Source of the DNA: Blastomyces gilchristii SLH14081
Taxonomy: Eukaryota; Ascomycota; Eurotiomycetes; Onygenales; Ajellomycetaceae
Direction of reading: 5' to 3'
DNA length: 64,000 nucleotides
Assembly: GCF_000003855.2 (NCBI RefSeq)
Contig: NW_003101682.1
Location: 3,685,632-3,749,631 of the forward strand
Part shown: in pieces, positions 45,590 through 58,429 of the stretch
Position numbering within the stretch: the stretch's first letter is position 1
Layout: the number at the start of each line of letters is the position of its first letter
Made by a program: the position numbers and the translations under genes
The notes under the pieces: model-generated
Told to the model about the DNA's origin: nothing
Database searches by the model: none
Seen by the model: the letters and a program-made list of their open reading frames with translations, nothing else

Positions 45590-48220
45590 TTCAGTATCAG
45601 TGTGAGAATCTTGAATGCTACTGTAAATCAGAGTTGAATGATATATCTCATATTAAAAGAGTGTATTTTATCAGACATGATCACTGATATTTAGACATGA
45701 GATCTTATATAATAGTTCTAGAAGTTTAAGAAGCTGTTTACTATACTTTACAGACTATACAAAGATTATCATTCTTGAATTCATTATTTAGTTTCTTCAA
45801 AATAATTGTAATGAAGAATGAGATGAAATATATCTTAATTATTCAAGTTCTTAATTAACTTGATATTTATATAAATATAACATTTGAATCAGGTTCTGAT
45901 CTGCTGATATATAAGAGTCAAGATCAGTATTTTCTTCATCAGATCATAAGAACTAAAACTGAAGTGATTGAGATATAATCATATTGTAAATCTTCACTGA
46001 TTCAGACTGAGTTAAAAATTGCAGTATATGAATAAGATCTTTTGAAAAGCATATTTTACTCTGATATACAAGTTATTTCTCTATTATATCAATTATTTAT
46101 TGATAAATTTGATTTATATTGAAATATATATTGAAGCTTGATAAGTTTTTATTTGATTTCTGCACTATATGCTGTCAAGTGCTTAAAGTGAAACAATATT
46201 TTTATTCTAATCTTTGATTTTCATAATATTAATTTTTCTGACACAGTTACTGCATTGTCACATGACTTATCTACATTAAATTATGAGAGAATTATGATGA
46301 ATATTGATGAAAAAAAGATGAGAGTGATTACATCTTATATTACATTTCTTGAAAATATGTCACAGTAAAATAGTAATGCAGAGATCAAAGAATTAACAGT
46401 AAGAAGATTATATTAAAGCTGCTTTATCAATGATAAGAATCAACTGAATCTGAACTATAATCTATATAATAATGACTGATTTCACTATTATATATAACAT
46501 CTTCAGACTAAACTGAATAATCTGCTGAATTTCACACACAGAGATTAAATATATCAAGAGTAAGAAATAACATTACAGATCATATCTCTTTTTCAGATAT
46601 ATTTAAGTTTAAATTTAATCTCTTTTTTCTTATCTGATTTATGTTATAGTGAGTTCACTGATATATCAGAGATTTCATACTCATTACTGATCAGTACTGT
46701 CTTATTACTGTATAATTAGCTAGAATACTTCTAAATATTACAGATATTCTCTTTTTCTCACAGTTGAAATTGTCTGCAGTCACTGATCACTCATCTCAAG
46801 AAGTATCAGCTTTAAGAACATGCTTGAGCTTTAATTATTATATCTCTTATCTTACAGTGTAAGCTCAAGAAGAAATGACTTAATTTAGTAATTAAGTAGA
46901 TCATTTCTGCAGTATTTTCAGTATTAAATTAATCATCTATTAATCTTATTATTCAGATATATGCAGTCATTGTAAGAAATAATAGTCTATTAATGTCTCA
47001 ATCTCTGAGAGAAAATAATTCTGAAGTGACTTATTAAATCATACTTATAGCTCACTGATAGCTATAATTTCTTATTAAAGCTGCAGTAAGAGTAGCAGTG
47101 ATATTTAAATTATTCTAAGCTGATTCAGTTATTAGTTATCAGTTATTCTCTGCTTTAATAATGAGTACAGTTACTATACATATCAGTGATTATATTAAAA
47201 AAGTAACACTTATATAGTATATGAAGAGTCAGCTGAATATATATATTAATTTACACTATATTAAGCTGATTAAAGAATACACTGTATCTAACAACTGTAA
47301 TATTCTGACAGAGAAGAACAAGTATCAAGACTATAAGAATCTAGTACAGTGAATAAATTATCAGAATATAAAGAAGACACTGCTCTTGCAGAAGAGCTTT
47401 CACTGCATTTTATAACTAGTATTAAGAGATTCTTTTGACAGATATAACTTATATCTGATACAGAAGATTTAACAGCTATATACAGTTTATTCAGCACTGT
47501 TTAATAATCTGTTAAGAATGAATGAAGAATCAGATAATAATAATAATTTATTAAACTACTCTATTAAGTTAGAGTTAATAAAAGATTATATTACTCTGAA
47601 GATTTTTAATTATCTATTATTAAGTAAGATATCAGAGAAAGTCAGTATATAATTTATAAATCTCTTAAAGCTTGAACTTCTTCATCTCTTTCTTAATAAA
47701 CTGTGAGAATTCTATAATACTGATTAAAATAGATTCTCAGTTTTAAAACTAGATTACTATCTGATTCTTTTCTATAATAAGTTAACATTCTCAGTTCAGT
47801 ATATCTATTAATTAATCAGTTATTAACTTATTACTAGCTTATAAATCAGAGATCATGTTTACTGAATCTCTCTTATGAAAGAGAATATTATTTAATATTA
47901 AGAGATAGAGCTTGACTGAATTATAATTATATTTATTTATAAAATAAGAGAAGTTAAGTGAATTTTCTTTACACTTATTTCTCTACATCATGTTATACAT
48001 AATTATCTACTGAATCTGCTGATATTATAAGAGAATTCTGATAATTACACTATTATCAGACTGCTGACAGTTTAAAAGACAGTATTATATAATATTCTGA
48101 TATAGAATAGTAATAAAAATAATAATTATTTAATATATAAGTCTCAGATAATAAGATATTTATATTATAATTGAGATATCTCATTTCTTTAGATAGAATA
48201 GATAGTTAATGAATAGCAGT
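45590..48220 (+). pseudogene. Degenerate Tnp2-like transposase of TIR-1
   Basis: Reading TGA as mutated Trp or Arg, the plus strand gives an N-terminal Cys/His cluster (YQCENLECYCKSELNDISH ... FIRHDHWYLD, about 45595-45705). The core follows at 46060-46430: SLLYQLFIDKFDLY, NIYWSLISFYLISALYA, then FDFHNINFSDTVTAL and RVITSYITFLENMSQ and RRLYSCFIND. This resembles the fungal Tnp2/Plavaka transposase order: a hydrophobic YxSLxGxYL block, then a block like FGDMPQxxxxxGFKxxxAxxGCRFC. A later block (LNIYINLHYIKLIKEYTVSNNCNIL, given here in parts: INLHYIKLIKEY, SNNCNIL) lies at 47235-47305. Stops are frequent. The family call rests on remembered patterns and needs a profile search. Confidence 0.5.
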
Positions 48221-48533
48221 CATTGTACTGAGTAATAGATAACTAACTAGCTTAATAGTATTGATTTCACTGTTCAAACAGTATATAGTGTCTTATAGTA
48301 TCTTAGTAGTATTCTGATAATAACATCTGTCAATTATACAGTTACTGAGTAGTGTCATGATAATGTTAGAAAGTTCTGCACTGTCTCAATACTATCTTGA
48401 CATTTAATATTCAGTGACATGTCACTGAATATAATGATGGAACATGTGTTACAATCAGTGACACGTGACACGGGTGGAATGATGAATCCATGGTGTAATC
48501 ACCGTAAATTAACCCTACGTTCTTCCGGTATGG

Positions 48534-48619
48534 ATCGCTCAGCCTGCACGTGATCTCATATGTTCTTGAAGAATAACATTGTTGTGTGTGTAATCTATCT
48601 ACGCGAGTTACACTAAATA
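48534..48619. other. 86-bp relic of non-repeat DNA between two transposons
   Basis: Keeps CpG sites (GATCGCTC, GCACGTG, TACGCGAG) and normal composition, and is bounded by inverted and direct copies of the same transposon end. Probably host DNA left between two separate insertions of related elements. Confidence 0.55.
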
Positions 48620-49222
48620 CCATACCGGAAGAACGTAGAGTTATTACACGACTGGATTATGATTGTTCTATCATTTCAATCGGTGACACGGTCACTGATA
48701 GACTGGCCGCCGGGATCATGAATTTCATGTTTGATCCCATTTGATCTGATCTCATACATTTCTTAGCATGAATCTCACTGGGACTAATTATTAAAAAAAC
48801 ATGCAAAGTGACTATATATCAGATCTCAAAATAAGATCATGACTTAGAAAAAATAAGAAAGTGATCTCATTTAATTTTATTTAGTCTCATTCTTAGTATA
48901 AAGTGACTATTTTTAAACATTTTAAGGTTTTTTTTAGACTATTTTTAATTTTTTAAAAAGTAATGCTTTTTAATAATACTTAAATAAGATTTAAAGTTAT
49001 TTAAAGTAATAAAAATAATTTAAATTAAGAAGTAAAAATCATGATCTTATTTAAAAAATGTAATAAGAGTAGACAGTAAGTCTCACTAAGACAGTATAAG
49101 ACTACTATTTAATATTAAAACAGTGTAATAAGATTAGTTAAATTAGTAATAAAATTATTAAATATTCTGATTCTGATTTCAGACACAGTCACATAATCAG
49201 TCTAGTCACTGAGCTGTTATTA
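48620..49222 (+). mobile_element. Second TIR element, left end only (TIR-2), cut by later insertions
   Basis: Begins CCATACCGGAAGAACG as the TIR-1 right end does in reverse, and matches 41003-41079 through GTCACTGAGCTGT once the MITE at 48699-49204 and one GTCACTGA are removed. Beyond 49217 the similarity stops, shortly before the Helitron-like repeat. Confidence 0.65.
48699..49204 (-). mobile_element. hAT-type MITE, copy 2
   Basis: 506 bp, TAGACTGGCC...CAGTCTA, the reverse complement of the copy at 5592-6097. Flanked by perfect GTCACTGA duplications (48691-48698, 49205-49212). The empty site is seen in TIR-1 as GGTCGCTGAGC (41067-41077). Confidence 0.92.
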
Positions 49223-50227
49223 TCTCTCTATATATTAAAGAAAAACTAACTTTTTCATGTAAAAAATGCTGTAATATGACCTTATGTGTCATTATATGCA
49301 TCTTATTAAATTTATAATTGAAATTAACAGCTGGCTCTGCAGCCTGGATAACTCTGATAGATAATCTTCATTCTTTTCTTTACAGATGTTCTTTATTATA
49401 TTTACATTCTTTATACTCTTATCTACATTCATTATAATCTATATATTTATTAATATACTCTTTCATGTGCTGCTGCTTGATATGTGAGAATTCTCATTCT
49501 CTCAGTGTATTTAAATATTCTCAATTGAATGCATTAGTTTGTATATACTCTATGTGCTGTTAAGCTCAGTGTTATGCATATCAGATACATTCAGTTTAAA
49601 TCTCTTATCTGCTATTAGAGAATGTAGCTGCTTCTGTACTTATCTCACAGTAAGTTAAGCTATCACACTGTGATATATACTGTGAAAACTGTTCATCTCA
49701 TCTGTTTTACACTGTTAATTACATGTTCAAGAACTGTAACAACTTCTGAGCTCTTAATTATAAATATATCTATGATATTACATGCTGTTATCTGACAGCT
49801 TCTGCAGCAGTTTATACAGAGTATATATATATAAATTTATCAGAGTGACTGTCTTTTGATATTCTTAATAATTGAACTAGCTCAACTATTTTTGAATCAG
49901 TTATTAATTCTTTAATTACTTACAGTTACTAGTTTATTCTCTGTGACTTCTGATTCTACATCTGTTATCATTAATTACTTAATTTTAACTGAATAAATGT
50001 CTGCTACTCTGTTTACAGAGCTAAGTATTAAATTAATAAATATATACACAGACTATCAAAGACTTTATCAGTGTTTTTCACATGCTGTATAAGAGATGCT
50101 ATAAGACTGCTGTCTATCAAAGAATTTTCATAAGAGTTATATAAGCTGTTTAATGATAATACAGAGAATATAAAGCATTTCTATAAGTATATTTAGAACT
50201 ATAACTCTGCTCTGGCATTTACATCTA
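49223..50227 (+). repeat. Helitron-like repeat, copy A
   Basis: Starts TCTCTCTATATATTAAAG after an A. A 5' TC followed by a CTATATATTAAAG-like run is common at Helitron 5' ends. About 390 bp (49223-49612) match copy B. The following part contains a Cys-rich degenerate frame (near 49670-49745, YCENCSSHLF...FKNCNN). No CTRR 3' end with hairpin was identified, so the class is tentative. Confidence 0.4.
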
Positions 50228-51116
50228 TCTCTCTATATATTAAAGAAAAATCAACTTTTTCATGTAAAAAGAACTGTAATATGACCTCATATATTATTAT
50301 ATACATTTTATTAAATTTATAATTAAGATTAACAGCTAGCTCTGTAATCTGTATAACTCTGATAGATAATCTTCATTCTTTTCTTTACAGATATTCAGAC
50401 TAGACTGATCATATAACCGTGTCTGAAATCAGAATCAGAATATTTGATAGTCTTATTATTAATTTAACTGATCTCATTACACAGTTTTAAGATTATAAAG
50501 TAGTCTCATACTGTCTCAGTGAGACTTACTGTCTACTCTTATCACATTTTTCAAATAAGATTATGATTTTCACTTCTTAATTTAAATTATTTTTATTGCT
50601 TTAAATGACTTTAAATCTCATTTAAGTGTTATCAAAAAGTGTTACTTTTTAAAAAATTAACAATAAGCTAAAAAAATCTTAAAATGTCTAAAAATAGTAA
50701 CTTTATATTAAGAATGAGACTAAATGAGATTAAATGAGACTACTTTCTTATTTTTTCTAAGTCATAATCTCATTTTGAGATTTGATATATACTCACTTTA
50801 CATGTTTTTTTAATGATTAGTCTCAGCAGAATTCATGCTAAGAAATGTATAAGATCAGATTAAATGAGATTAAACATAAAATTCATAATCTCAGTGATCA
50901 GTCTAAATCATATTCTCTACTATATTTACATTTTTTATACTCTTATCTATGTTTATTACAATTTGTATATTTATTAATATACTCTTTCATACACTGCTGC
51001 TTGATATGTAGAGATTCTCATTCTCTCAGTGTATTTAAACATTCTCAATTCAGTGCATTATTTCATACATGCTTTATATATTATCAAGCTTAGTATTATA
51101 CATATTAGACACATTC
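50228..51116 (+). repeat. Helitron-like repeat, copy B, interrupted
   Basis: Same start as copy A (TCTCTCTATATATTAAAG) and colinear with it except for the 505-bp MITE at 50401-50905. It is cut at 51116 by gypsy-3. Copies A and B are adjacent and in the same orientation. Confidence 0.55.
50401..50905 (+). mobile_element. hAT-type MITE, copy 3
   Basis: 505 bp, TAGACTG...CAGTCTA, colinear with copy 1. The interior is further hypermutated. Flanks ATTCAGAC and AATCATAT match at only five of eight positions, so the duplication has decayed; absence from copy A confirms the insertion. Confidence 0.85.
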
Positions 51117-51428
51117 TGTAAGAGACCTACACTGAATAGATTAGTATGATATTTATAGATCTTATATAACAAAGTAAAAAATGTTAGAGAAGGAAAAAAG
51201 AGAAAGTGCAGAAATCTGTGATCAGAGTGAATATTTATATATGTACATAGTAAAGCTTTGAAGTAAAAGAATAGAAATTGAATGTATATGATAAAGTCTC
51301 AAAGTGAAAGAATAGAAATTCTATGAGTTTTTCAGTTGAGAATCAGTGACTGAGAATCAGAGCTTTCAGTAAAATCTATAAAGTATAATGAAATAGTTTA
51401 TATAATTGATTGAGTGCAGCTCATCACA
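51117..51428 (-). repeat. gypsy-3 3' LTR
   Basis: 312 bp, read on the plus strand as TGTAAGAGACC...GCTCATCACA, homologous to 57783-58088 and 63582-63888. Confidence 0.85.
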
Positions 51429-53480
51429 TTAACCTTCTCTTTTCAGAAGTAATATAGAGTCATGAGTATGTAGTTCTCATCAGTCAAGAGCTGCTGTCTC
51501 AGATAACACAGAGCTCAGAGTTCAAATCAGATAATTATAACTGACTTATTTTACAAAATATTATCAGTTACAGTTATAGAGTCTCTTATTAAGAATATCT
51601 TTAATCTCTTATTTAAGTTTATTATCTTCTTCTATGATCTCTGACAGCTATCAGTCAGAAGTTAGTTAAGATGAGAACAGATCAGTGACAGCACAGCAGA
51701 GTATGCTTGTAATGAAAGATATTATAAATCTCTAATAATAGACTAAGATAATAGTTATAACTGTCTAGAACTTCTATCACTTCATACTTGACATGATCAT
51801 AATTCAGTGTATGAGATGAGTGTGTGATCTGTATATTTTTAAGATTTAATCATATCAGGTTTTCTATTTTATATTGCTTAGTGAGATCTCAGTGAACATT
51901 GATTTAATTCTCTTACTCTTATTTAGTGCTTGTCATGAAGATCTCTGCTCAATGACAGGCATCTCAAAGCTTTATTACTATATTATCAGTGATTTGAATC
52001 AGACTGCAGAGATTCAGTGTGAACTGTATATTCTCTAGAAGATTCAACACTTTCATATAATAACTATGTATAAGAAAGAACAGGCTTACACCTGTTAAGA
52101 TAGTATCTCAGCTATTGATAGCAATCTCTGTATGTAGAAGAAGATCATATCAATCATCTTATAAATATTTACAGAACTTATAAAGATAATTCTTTACAGT
52201 CTGAATTATTCATTCTGATGCATTATAAGTCTCAGAGTGATAAGCAGGTAACAAACAGCATATAATCTTGAGAACTTGACAGATTCTTGTTCAGAGAATG
52301 CTTATAAATTGATCATCTTGATCTGATACTATAGATCTCAGCAATTCATGCATTCAGTAGAACAGGCTTTATAGAAAGACTTTGATAACTTATTCAGTAT
52401 TTATCTTATTATAAGGTTTTAATATTATATCTTTACTCAATTCATTCATGATAATTAGAACATTGTTGCAACTCTTACTCTCAGAGAGATCAATAGTGAA
52501 GTCAATTACTACATCTCATCAGATTATATCAGAGATATTGAGTGATTTTAGTAGATCTTTTCTAGAGTTTTTTCACAAGATGATGAAAGAACAATAGTTG
52601 CGGTTTTAGATAAAAGATCTGATACTGTTTAATATCTCAGATCAGTAGAACTCTTAAGACATTATTTAATATAGTTACTCACAACCTGAATAACTGATTA
52701 TACACAAATCATACAGCTCTTGCATTATTCAGATATGTAAGAGTTCAGAGTGAGAGACTCAGCATTGTTTATGAAATCACAGAGTATTATTATTATTAAT
52801 TGAGTATTCTGAGATGTCAGTTCTTATACATAGTTCTGAGAGAAATCAGAGTGCTTCTTGACATACTGCTTCAGTGAGTGCTTAGAGAAGTTCATCAGTT
52901 TGAGCTGTTATATATTATAATTCATTTAGTGTAGATTTGAAAAAAGTTGAGAATATCAGTATCAGTGTCAGTGTCAGTATCAGTGACAGTTCAGAGAGAG
53001 AGTGTTCTAATCAGAGAAGTGTGTATAGTATCATGAATTGTCTTATTATAATTAACTAGTATTTTCAGATCTAAGAGCTGATACTCTCAGTTTATTCAGC
53101 AGGTGTCTGTTACATCGGAAGATATATCTTACTCTTATTATAAAAGAGCATCTGTCATTGAGTTCTGACTGCTGAGGCAGTAGTGTATTATGAAATGAAA
53201 ATAACTTAATAGCTCAGATTATCACATCTGTCATTCAGTATGCTTGTAAATGATAGTCAAGTGTTTGAGATTCTTATAATCTGTGATTATCTCAAATTTG
53301 AAGACACTTCAGAGTTCAGAGTTTCATTCTTCTAGATTGTGTATAATTATGAGAAGTTTCTTATCATAGATCTTGTAATTGCATTCAGTGAGACTCAGTT
53401 TCTTAGATATGAAGATGTATGATTGTAAGACATCTTTCTCATTATATTGTAATATAGCTTCTTCTGTGACATAGTCAGAG
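51117..53480 (-). mobile_element. Ty3/gypsy fragment of the gypsy-2 family (gypsy-3), minus strand
   Basis: Its 3' LTR (51117-51428) is the reverse complement of the gypsy-2 LTRs. The adjoining sequence (TTAACCTTCTCTTTTCAGAAG...) matches the gypsy-2 3' end near 63500-63580 in reverse. The body runs to 53480, where gypsy-4 begins. Degenerate throughout; the 5' part is not in view. Confidence 0.8.
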
Positions 53481-53738
53481 TATAAGAATAAGTACTCGCA
53501 GGTGATTATTCAGGTGTTTGCAGCTTGACATGATATGTACTGTTAACTACTAGAAGTATTCACAGTAGAAAGATAAAATATAGAGATTAAATATATAATA
53601 GTATTCAAGCTGAGTTATAAAATGTAGTGACAAACTTCAGTCTATATAGTTGTATGTAGTCAAGAGCTGCTAACCCTATTAATTATACAAGAGATAGAAA
53701 TAGAGATAAAGAATTCATGAAAAGTGAGATTTCTTTCA
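53481..53738 (-). repeat. gypsy-4 3' LTR
   Basis: 258 bp, reverse complement of the gypsy-1 LTR, with several further transitions. Confidence 0.88.
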
Positions 53739-54903
53739 TACTCTCTCCTCTCTAAGACTTTATCTGTGAAGTCTTTCACTGAGTGATTTCATAGAATCAG
53801 ACTCAGCACTGCAGTGATACTCACTAAAAACTCTTTGTATCTATAAAAAATCTCAGTGAGGAAAAATTCCTTGTTATTATGAAGAGAAAAGAGTCTGTTA
53901 CTCAGTTTTTTATTTCATAAAATTCTTTATAATCTGCAGATGTTTCTCTGACTATTATACAGATTCATTTTTTATCTTTCATACAGAAGAGTTCTGATTG
54001 ACTCTCAATTATTTCTACAAAGTTCTTGTGTGATTATTACACAGATTTATTCTGCATCTTTCAATCTGAAGAGTTTCAGTTGATGTTTCAATTATTTTTC
54101 TGTGAGATTCTTGTGTGATCACTACATAGATTCATTCTGCAGATGAATCACTTTCTGTGAGATCATTCTCATTAAAGAGAGGTATTCATAAGTTACTCTT
54201 TTTCTCATTCTTATGAATCATCATTCTTTAACACTGTAGAATTGTGAGAAATTTTTCATTCTTTCATCAACTCTGTAGAATTATAGAATCAAGATATTCA
54301 TAATCTACAATCACTCTTTATAATCACATAGAAAGATTCAGACCTGTAATTTGTAATTATTCTTTGTTTACTAGAGTGATCTGACTATTTTATAAGATCA
54401 CTCATAGTATAAACAAATCTCTCTAGAGTAGTATAAATATCTCAGATCTGTTCACAGAATCTCATCTTCTTTTTTCTTTTTCTGTAACAGCTTTCATTGT
54501 TACAAACTGTGAGTATTCTCATTCATTCATGAAGTGTTTTCACTCAGATGACAGAGAGAGAGTGTTTCTGACAATGTTCATATATTGATTCAAGAACTTC
54601 TCAAGAATAAAAACTTTTTCAATTTTAATATCTTTATAAATAATATCTGACTACTGCTAAGCTTCTTATAAGTATTTATACAACTTCTCTGATCACTTTT
54701 TACTGACTGATGAAGCAGAGATATCATCACTTATAACAGCATCTTCACTCTCTTCAGTCTTATCACTGCATCTGATCTTTGAGTCAGCAGTCAACTCTGT
54801 GTCTTTCTCAGATCAGTCTCTGACTTTTAGCAGTGCAGTTCTGCTCTTTACTGTAAGTCTTCTCACAAGTAATTTTTTACAGACTCTAGCTGACAGTTTC
54901 TGT
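53481..54903 (-). mobile_element. Ty3/gypsy fragment of the gypsy-1 family (gypsy-4), minus strand
   Basis: The LTR (53481-53738; the outer end is mutated to TATAAG) and about 1.16 kb of post-pol sequence are the reverse complement of about 12840-14162. It is cut at 54903 by the hAT-2 end. Its conservation of the post-pol region shows that region is a family trait. Confidence 0.85.
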
Positions 54904-56147
54904 TAGACTGACTGATGAAATCATGAATTTCACATTTGATCTCATTTAATCTGATCTCATACATTTCTTGATGTGAGTCTCACCAGGACCAAGCATTAAA
55001 AAAATCTGAAAATGAATCATTTCTGAGAGAAATAATGTGAAACATGATCAGATTTAATGCAAGAATAGTAAAATGAAAGTAATTTCTTAGAATAAACTGT
55101 AAAAGATGATTATTCTTTCAAAATCAGAATGAGACTGAGACTGAAGATTAAGTTCAGTCTCATTCAGTTTATTCAGTGATTGCTTATATAATCAGAATTT
55201 GATAATGATTATTAATAACACTCATGAAACAACTAAATATATTCTTGTATAAGTTTATTCTTTACTTTCTTACAAAAACTACACTTCTCTGATATACTGT
55301 GATCAGAGGTATTAAAATATCTAATAATTTCATATTTTATAATCATGAGTTTCTTAATTATTTCTCCTTGTAATTGTCTCTGATGATAGTGATAAATATC
55401 TCAGCTTGAGTTAAACTTTCACTTCATTCTCATCTCTGTCAATAAAATTGTCAGAATATCATATATTATCAGTGCAACAGTTGAATATATACTCTCAACA
55501 ATTTTTTATAACTCTAGAATTGATTTAGTGTGTAAATTCATCAGATTATCTTGAAGATAGCAGTTAAATTCAGTTTTATAAGTATGTAGATTTATCTGAT
55601 TTTCAGTTGTAATCAATATATATAAGTTCTATTTCAAAGTTAGTATTATAGTTCTATATAATATGAAGTATTATCAAAGATTATTACTTATCAGAGAATT
55701 GTATTTCACTGTCTTCATATCTCTAATATCTGCTTATTCAAATCTCTGATAGTTGATATTATAGTAGTCTCAGACTAATTTAATATATAAGTCTCATTTC
55801 TTCTCTGTTCAATCTTGAGAAGTGTAGATATTCACTTAACAGAAGAGATCTAATAGAGCTGCTATAGTATAGTACTCTGTAAAAAATTGTTCAGTTTTAC
55901 TGCAATAATATATTAGTTTATTTCTTGCAGTAATAATAGTCTGCACTATAGTATTATTTCAGACTGAATTTCTTTTTAAGTGATTCAACTGCTTCTCTGA
56001 GTAAATAAACTATTATACACTCATCAGACTGACTGCAGCATTGATGTACAAGTGATTGAGACTGTCTTCACTATCTTATAAAACTGAAACAGTAAATCAA
56101 TTACATATTTCAACTGAGTTCACTTCATATTGAAAAGTTTCAGAAAA

Positions 56148-56521
56148 TGCCCCGGTGGCTGAATGGTTAATGCGGCCACCCGGTAGCGCCTTGGCGTGGG
56201 AAACCAAGACGCGTGGGTTCGAAACCCGCAGGGAATACATTAAATCCGGAACTCAAGCATCTCAGGTTTCTAATAAATACAGAGGTGTACAAATCGCTTC
56301 AATGAATCACTCTATGTTCCTGAGCTGAGAAGTTATTATTCTATGTATCTAATTGTCACTTCTTTGTATTTTTCTATGTTCTTGTCATCTTGATGTGATC
56401 TCAACATCTGTATTTTCTTTTGTATAATTAACACTTGATCTGTATTTAACATCACACAAGAACTCATTATAAGCTCCGCTTGTATATGAGTATAATGAAA
56501 GAATAATAATAATAATAATAA
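56148..56521 (+). mobile_element. tRNA-derived SINE, copy 1
   Basis: A tRNA-like head begins GCCCCGGTGGCTGAATGG. Pol III A box is at 56156-56166 (TGGCTGAATGG) and B box at 56216-56226 (GGTTCGAAACC). A body of about 280 bp with no frame follows, ending in (AAT)n at 56503-56521. Flanking direct repeats TGAAAAGTT(T/C)CA are at 56131-56142 and 56522-56533. The uninterrupted target is visible in hAT-1 near 21845-21875. It would have moved using a partner LINE's machinery. Compared with copy 2 it carries several C-to-T and G-to-A changes. Confidence 0.88.
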
Positions 56522-56689
56522 TGAAAAGTTCCAATGTCTGAATCTTTTTCTGATCAGAGTATTGCACTTAATAATTAATTATCTGACATAATTGAAGAGT
56601 CTGAACAGTTATCATATATATTAAACTTCATTATATTCTAATATTCTGTATCATATTCAGTGATGTGACTGATTTGTTTATTTATTAAT

Positions 56690-57777
56690 TATTATAAAAT
56701 CATTATTATTGTTTAAAGAAGATATAAATCATATTAGTAATGTTTTAAATCTGTGATATTTAAATTATTAGTCAATCTATTCAAAATTAACAGTAGTGTT
56801 ATTAAAAAGTATTATTAAAAAGTAATATTAAAAAGTGTTATTAAAAAACATTATCTTTTACAAAGTAAATGTAAAAGTTACTTAAGTAATCACTTTCATC
56901 TTATTCTTATCTTAAGAATCAGTTATCTCATTATCTATTATCTTAATATTAAGATTCTTTATCAGTGTTTACATTATAAATTGAATTATATGAGTAATGC
57001 AGAAGATATGACCTTATTTATCATTTCAGAAATGCAAAGTCAATTTTTGCTTTAAGCTCTTCATCATAGTGTAGTTATTCACAGCATTGTCAGTTGTAAT
57101 TGTAAGAAGACTGAGACTAATAGCTTAATAGTTATTTTTAATCACTGTTTTTAATATCTCTGCTATATAATTCTCAGAATGACTACTGATTAATAATTCA
57201 AATTCAATTAATATCTCTTAATAAGTTCAGTTCTCATCAATGTAATAACATATAACTCTTATAAATGTAAGATCATTTATACTAGTTTATGCATTCACTG
57301 TGAGAGATACTCTTCAATGATTCTTCAACTCTGATTCTAGATATTGTATAGTGACTTTGTAGTGTATCTTAAGATTGAACTGAAGATATAATTAATATGA
57401 AATATGAAGATTTGAATTAAGCATTTAAAGAAGTGTTTAAAATTCGGGGTTTTCAATTGATCAAAGAGAAAGATTCAGAGATATATATATATAAAGTAAT
57501 TATTCACAGAAGTTATCAGATGAGAGTTGTGAAATCAGAGTACTGATACACAGTTATTTTCATATGATTTTCTTCAAATTAGAAAGTTACTATTATCAAA
57601 AATTATTATCTGATAGAGTAATATATAAGCTCAGTAGTAATTTTCTAATTATTTTTCTTTTATTATCTGCATTCTGATAACTTCAAATGTCAGAAAATTT
57701 CATCAGAGTTATAATCAGTTTATAATGAATCTTTCTGAATGAAGTTACAGTGATTATAGTAGAGAGATAACTCTTCA
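56690..57777 (-). pseudogene. hAT-2 body between SINE-1 and gypsy-2
   Basis: Reverse complement of about 20600-21700 of hAT-1. Stop-filled; no additional gene seen. Confidence 0.6.
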
Positions 57778-57782
57778 GTAAT

Positions 57783-58088
57783 TGTAGCAGGCTGCGCCTG
57801 ATCAATCATATAGACTATTTCATTACACTTCATAGATTCTTCTGCTTCACTCTCAAACACATACACTCTGATTCTCAGCCATTCTTGATCGCCGATTCTC
57901 AGCCGCCATGAACGCGTATATATTCTTCCACCTCAAAGCTTCACTGTGTATGCCATCACATACATGTATAAATATTCACTCTGATTGCTGATTTCTACAC
58001 TTTCTCTTTCTTTCCTTCTCTAACATTTTTATCTTGATTATATAAGACCTATATATTATACTGATCTATTCAGTGTAGACCTCTTACA
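57783..58088 (+). repeat. gypsy-2 5' LTR
   Basis: 306 bp. It keeps CpG near its start (GGCTGCGCCTG) and in its middle (GATCGCCGATT, GAACGCG), sites that are TG/CA in the 3' LTR. Confidence 0.9.
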
Positions 58089-58429
58089 CTATAAAAATAT
58101 TCATCATCTCCTTATTAGAAAATGATTATTCACACATTGTCTTCTCATTAGAAATAATTATTTATCAAGAGATATCTGAACATGTAATAACATGTAAGAA
58201 ATAGAGAAACAGTCAAATAGTTAAGCAGACACTGAGTTCTCAGATAGAAGCTTGCTCACCAGTCACTCTGACCCTGTAACAAGATCTTATAAAGAGAATA
58301 AGATGTTATAAGAGAATATCAGCAAAAGACTTAAGAGTTCTGACACTCAGATATATGAGAATACAATTACACTTCTTCAGATTTCACAGATATCACACAT
58401 TTAATAATTGATATAATCATGTCTAACAA

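Larger units (their letters stand above)
40996..48533 (+). mobile_element. TIR DNA transposon with Tnp2-like transposase (TIR-1)
   Basis: A 17-bp perfect inverted repeat lies at 41003-41019 and 48510-48526 (GGAAGAACGTAGGGTTA inward). It extends outward with mismatches to about 24 bp (40996-41019, 48510-48533). The flanks give a possible AT dinucleotide duplication. The body is AT-rich and CpG-poor like the other repeats. A long degenerate plus-strand frame in the right half has zinc-finger and transposase-like blocks (see 45590-48220). A third copy of the left end starts at 48620. A CMC-type (Plavaka/CACTA-like) assignment is inference. About 4 kb left of the transposase frame is unassigned apart from a microsatellite. 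Confidence 0.65.

Noticed and set aside
56148..56235. Possible functional tRNA gene
   Set aside because: It has A and B boxes but no normal anticodon arm, and it recurs with a shared body, AAT tail and different target duplications at 60978-61349. It is a SINE head.
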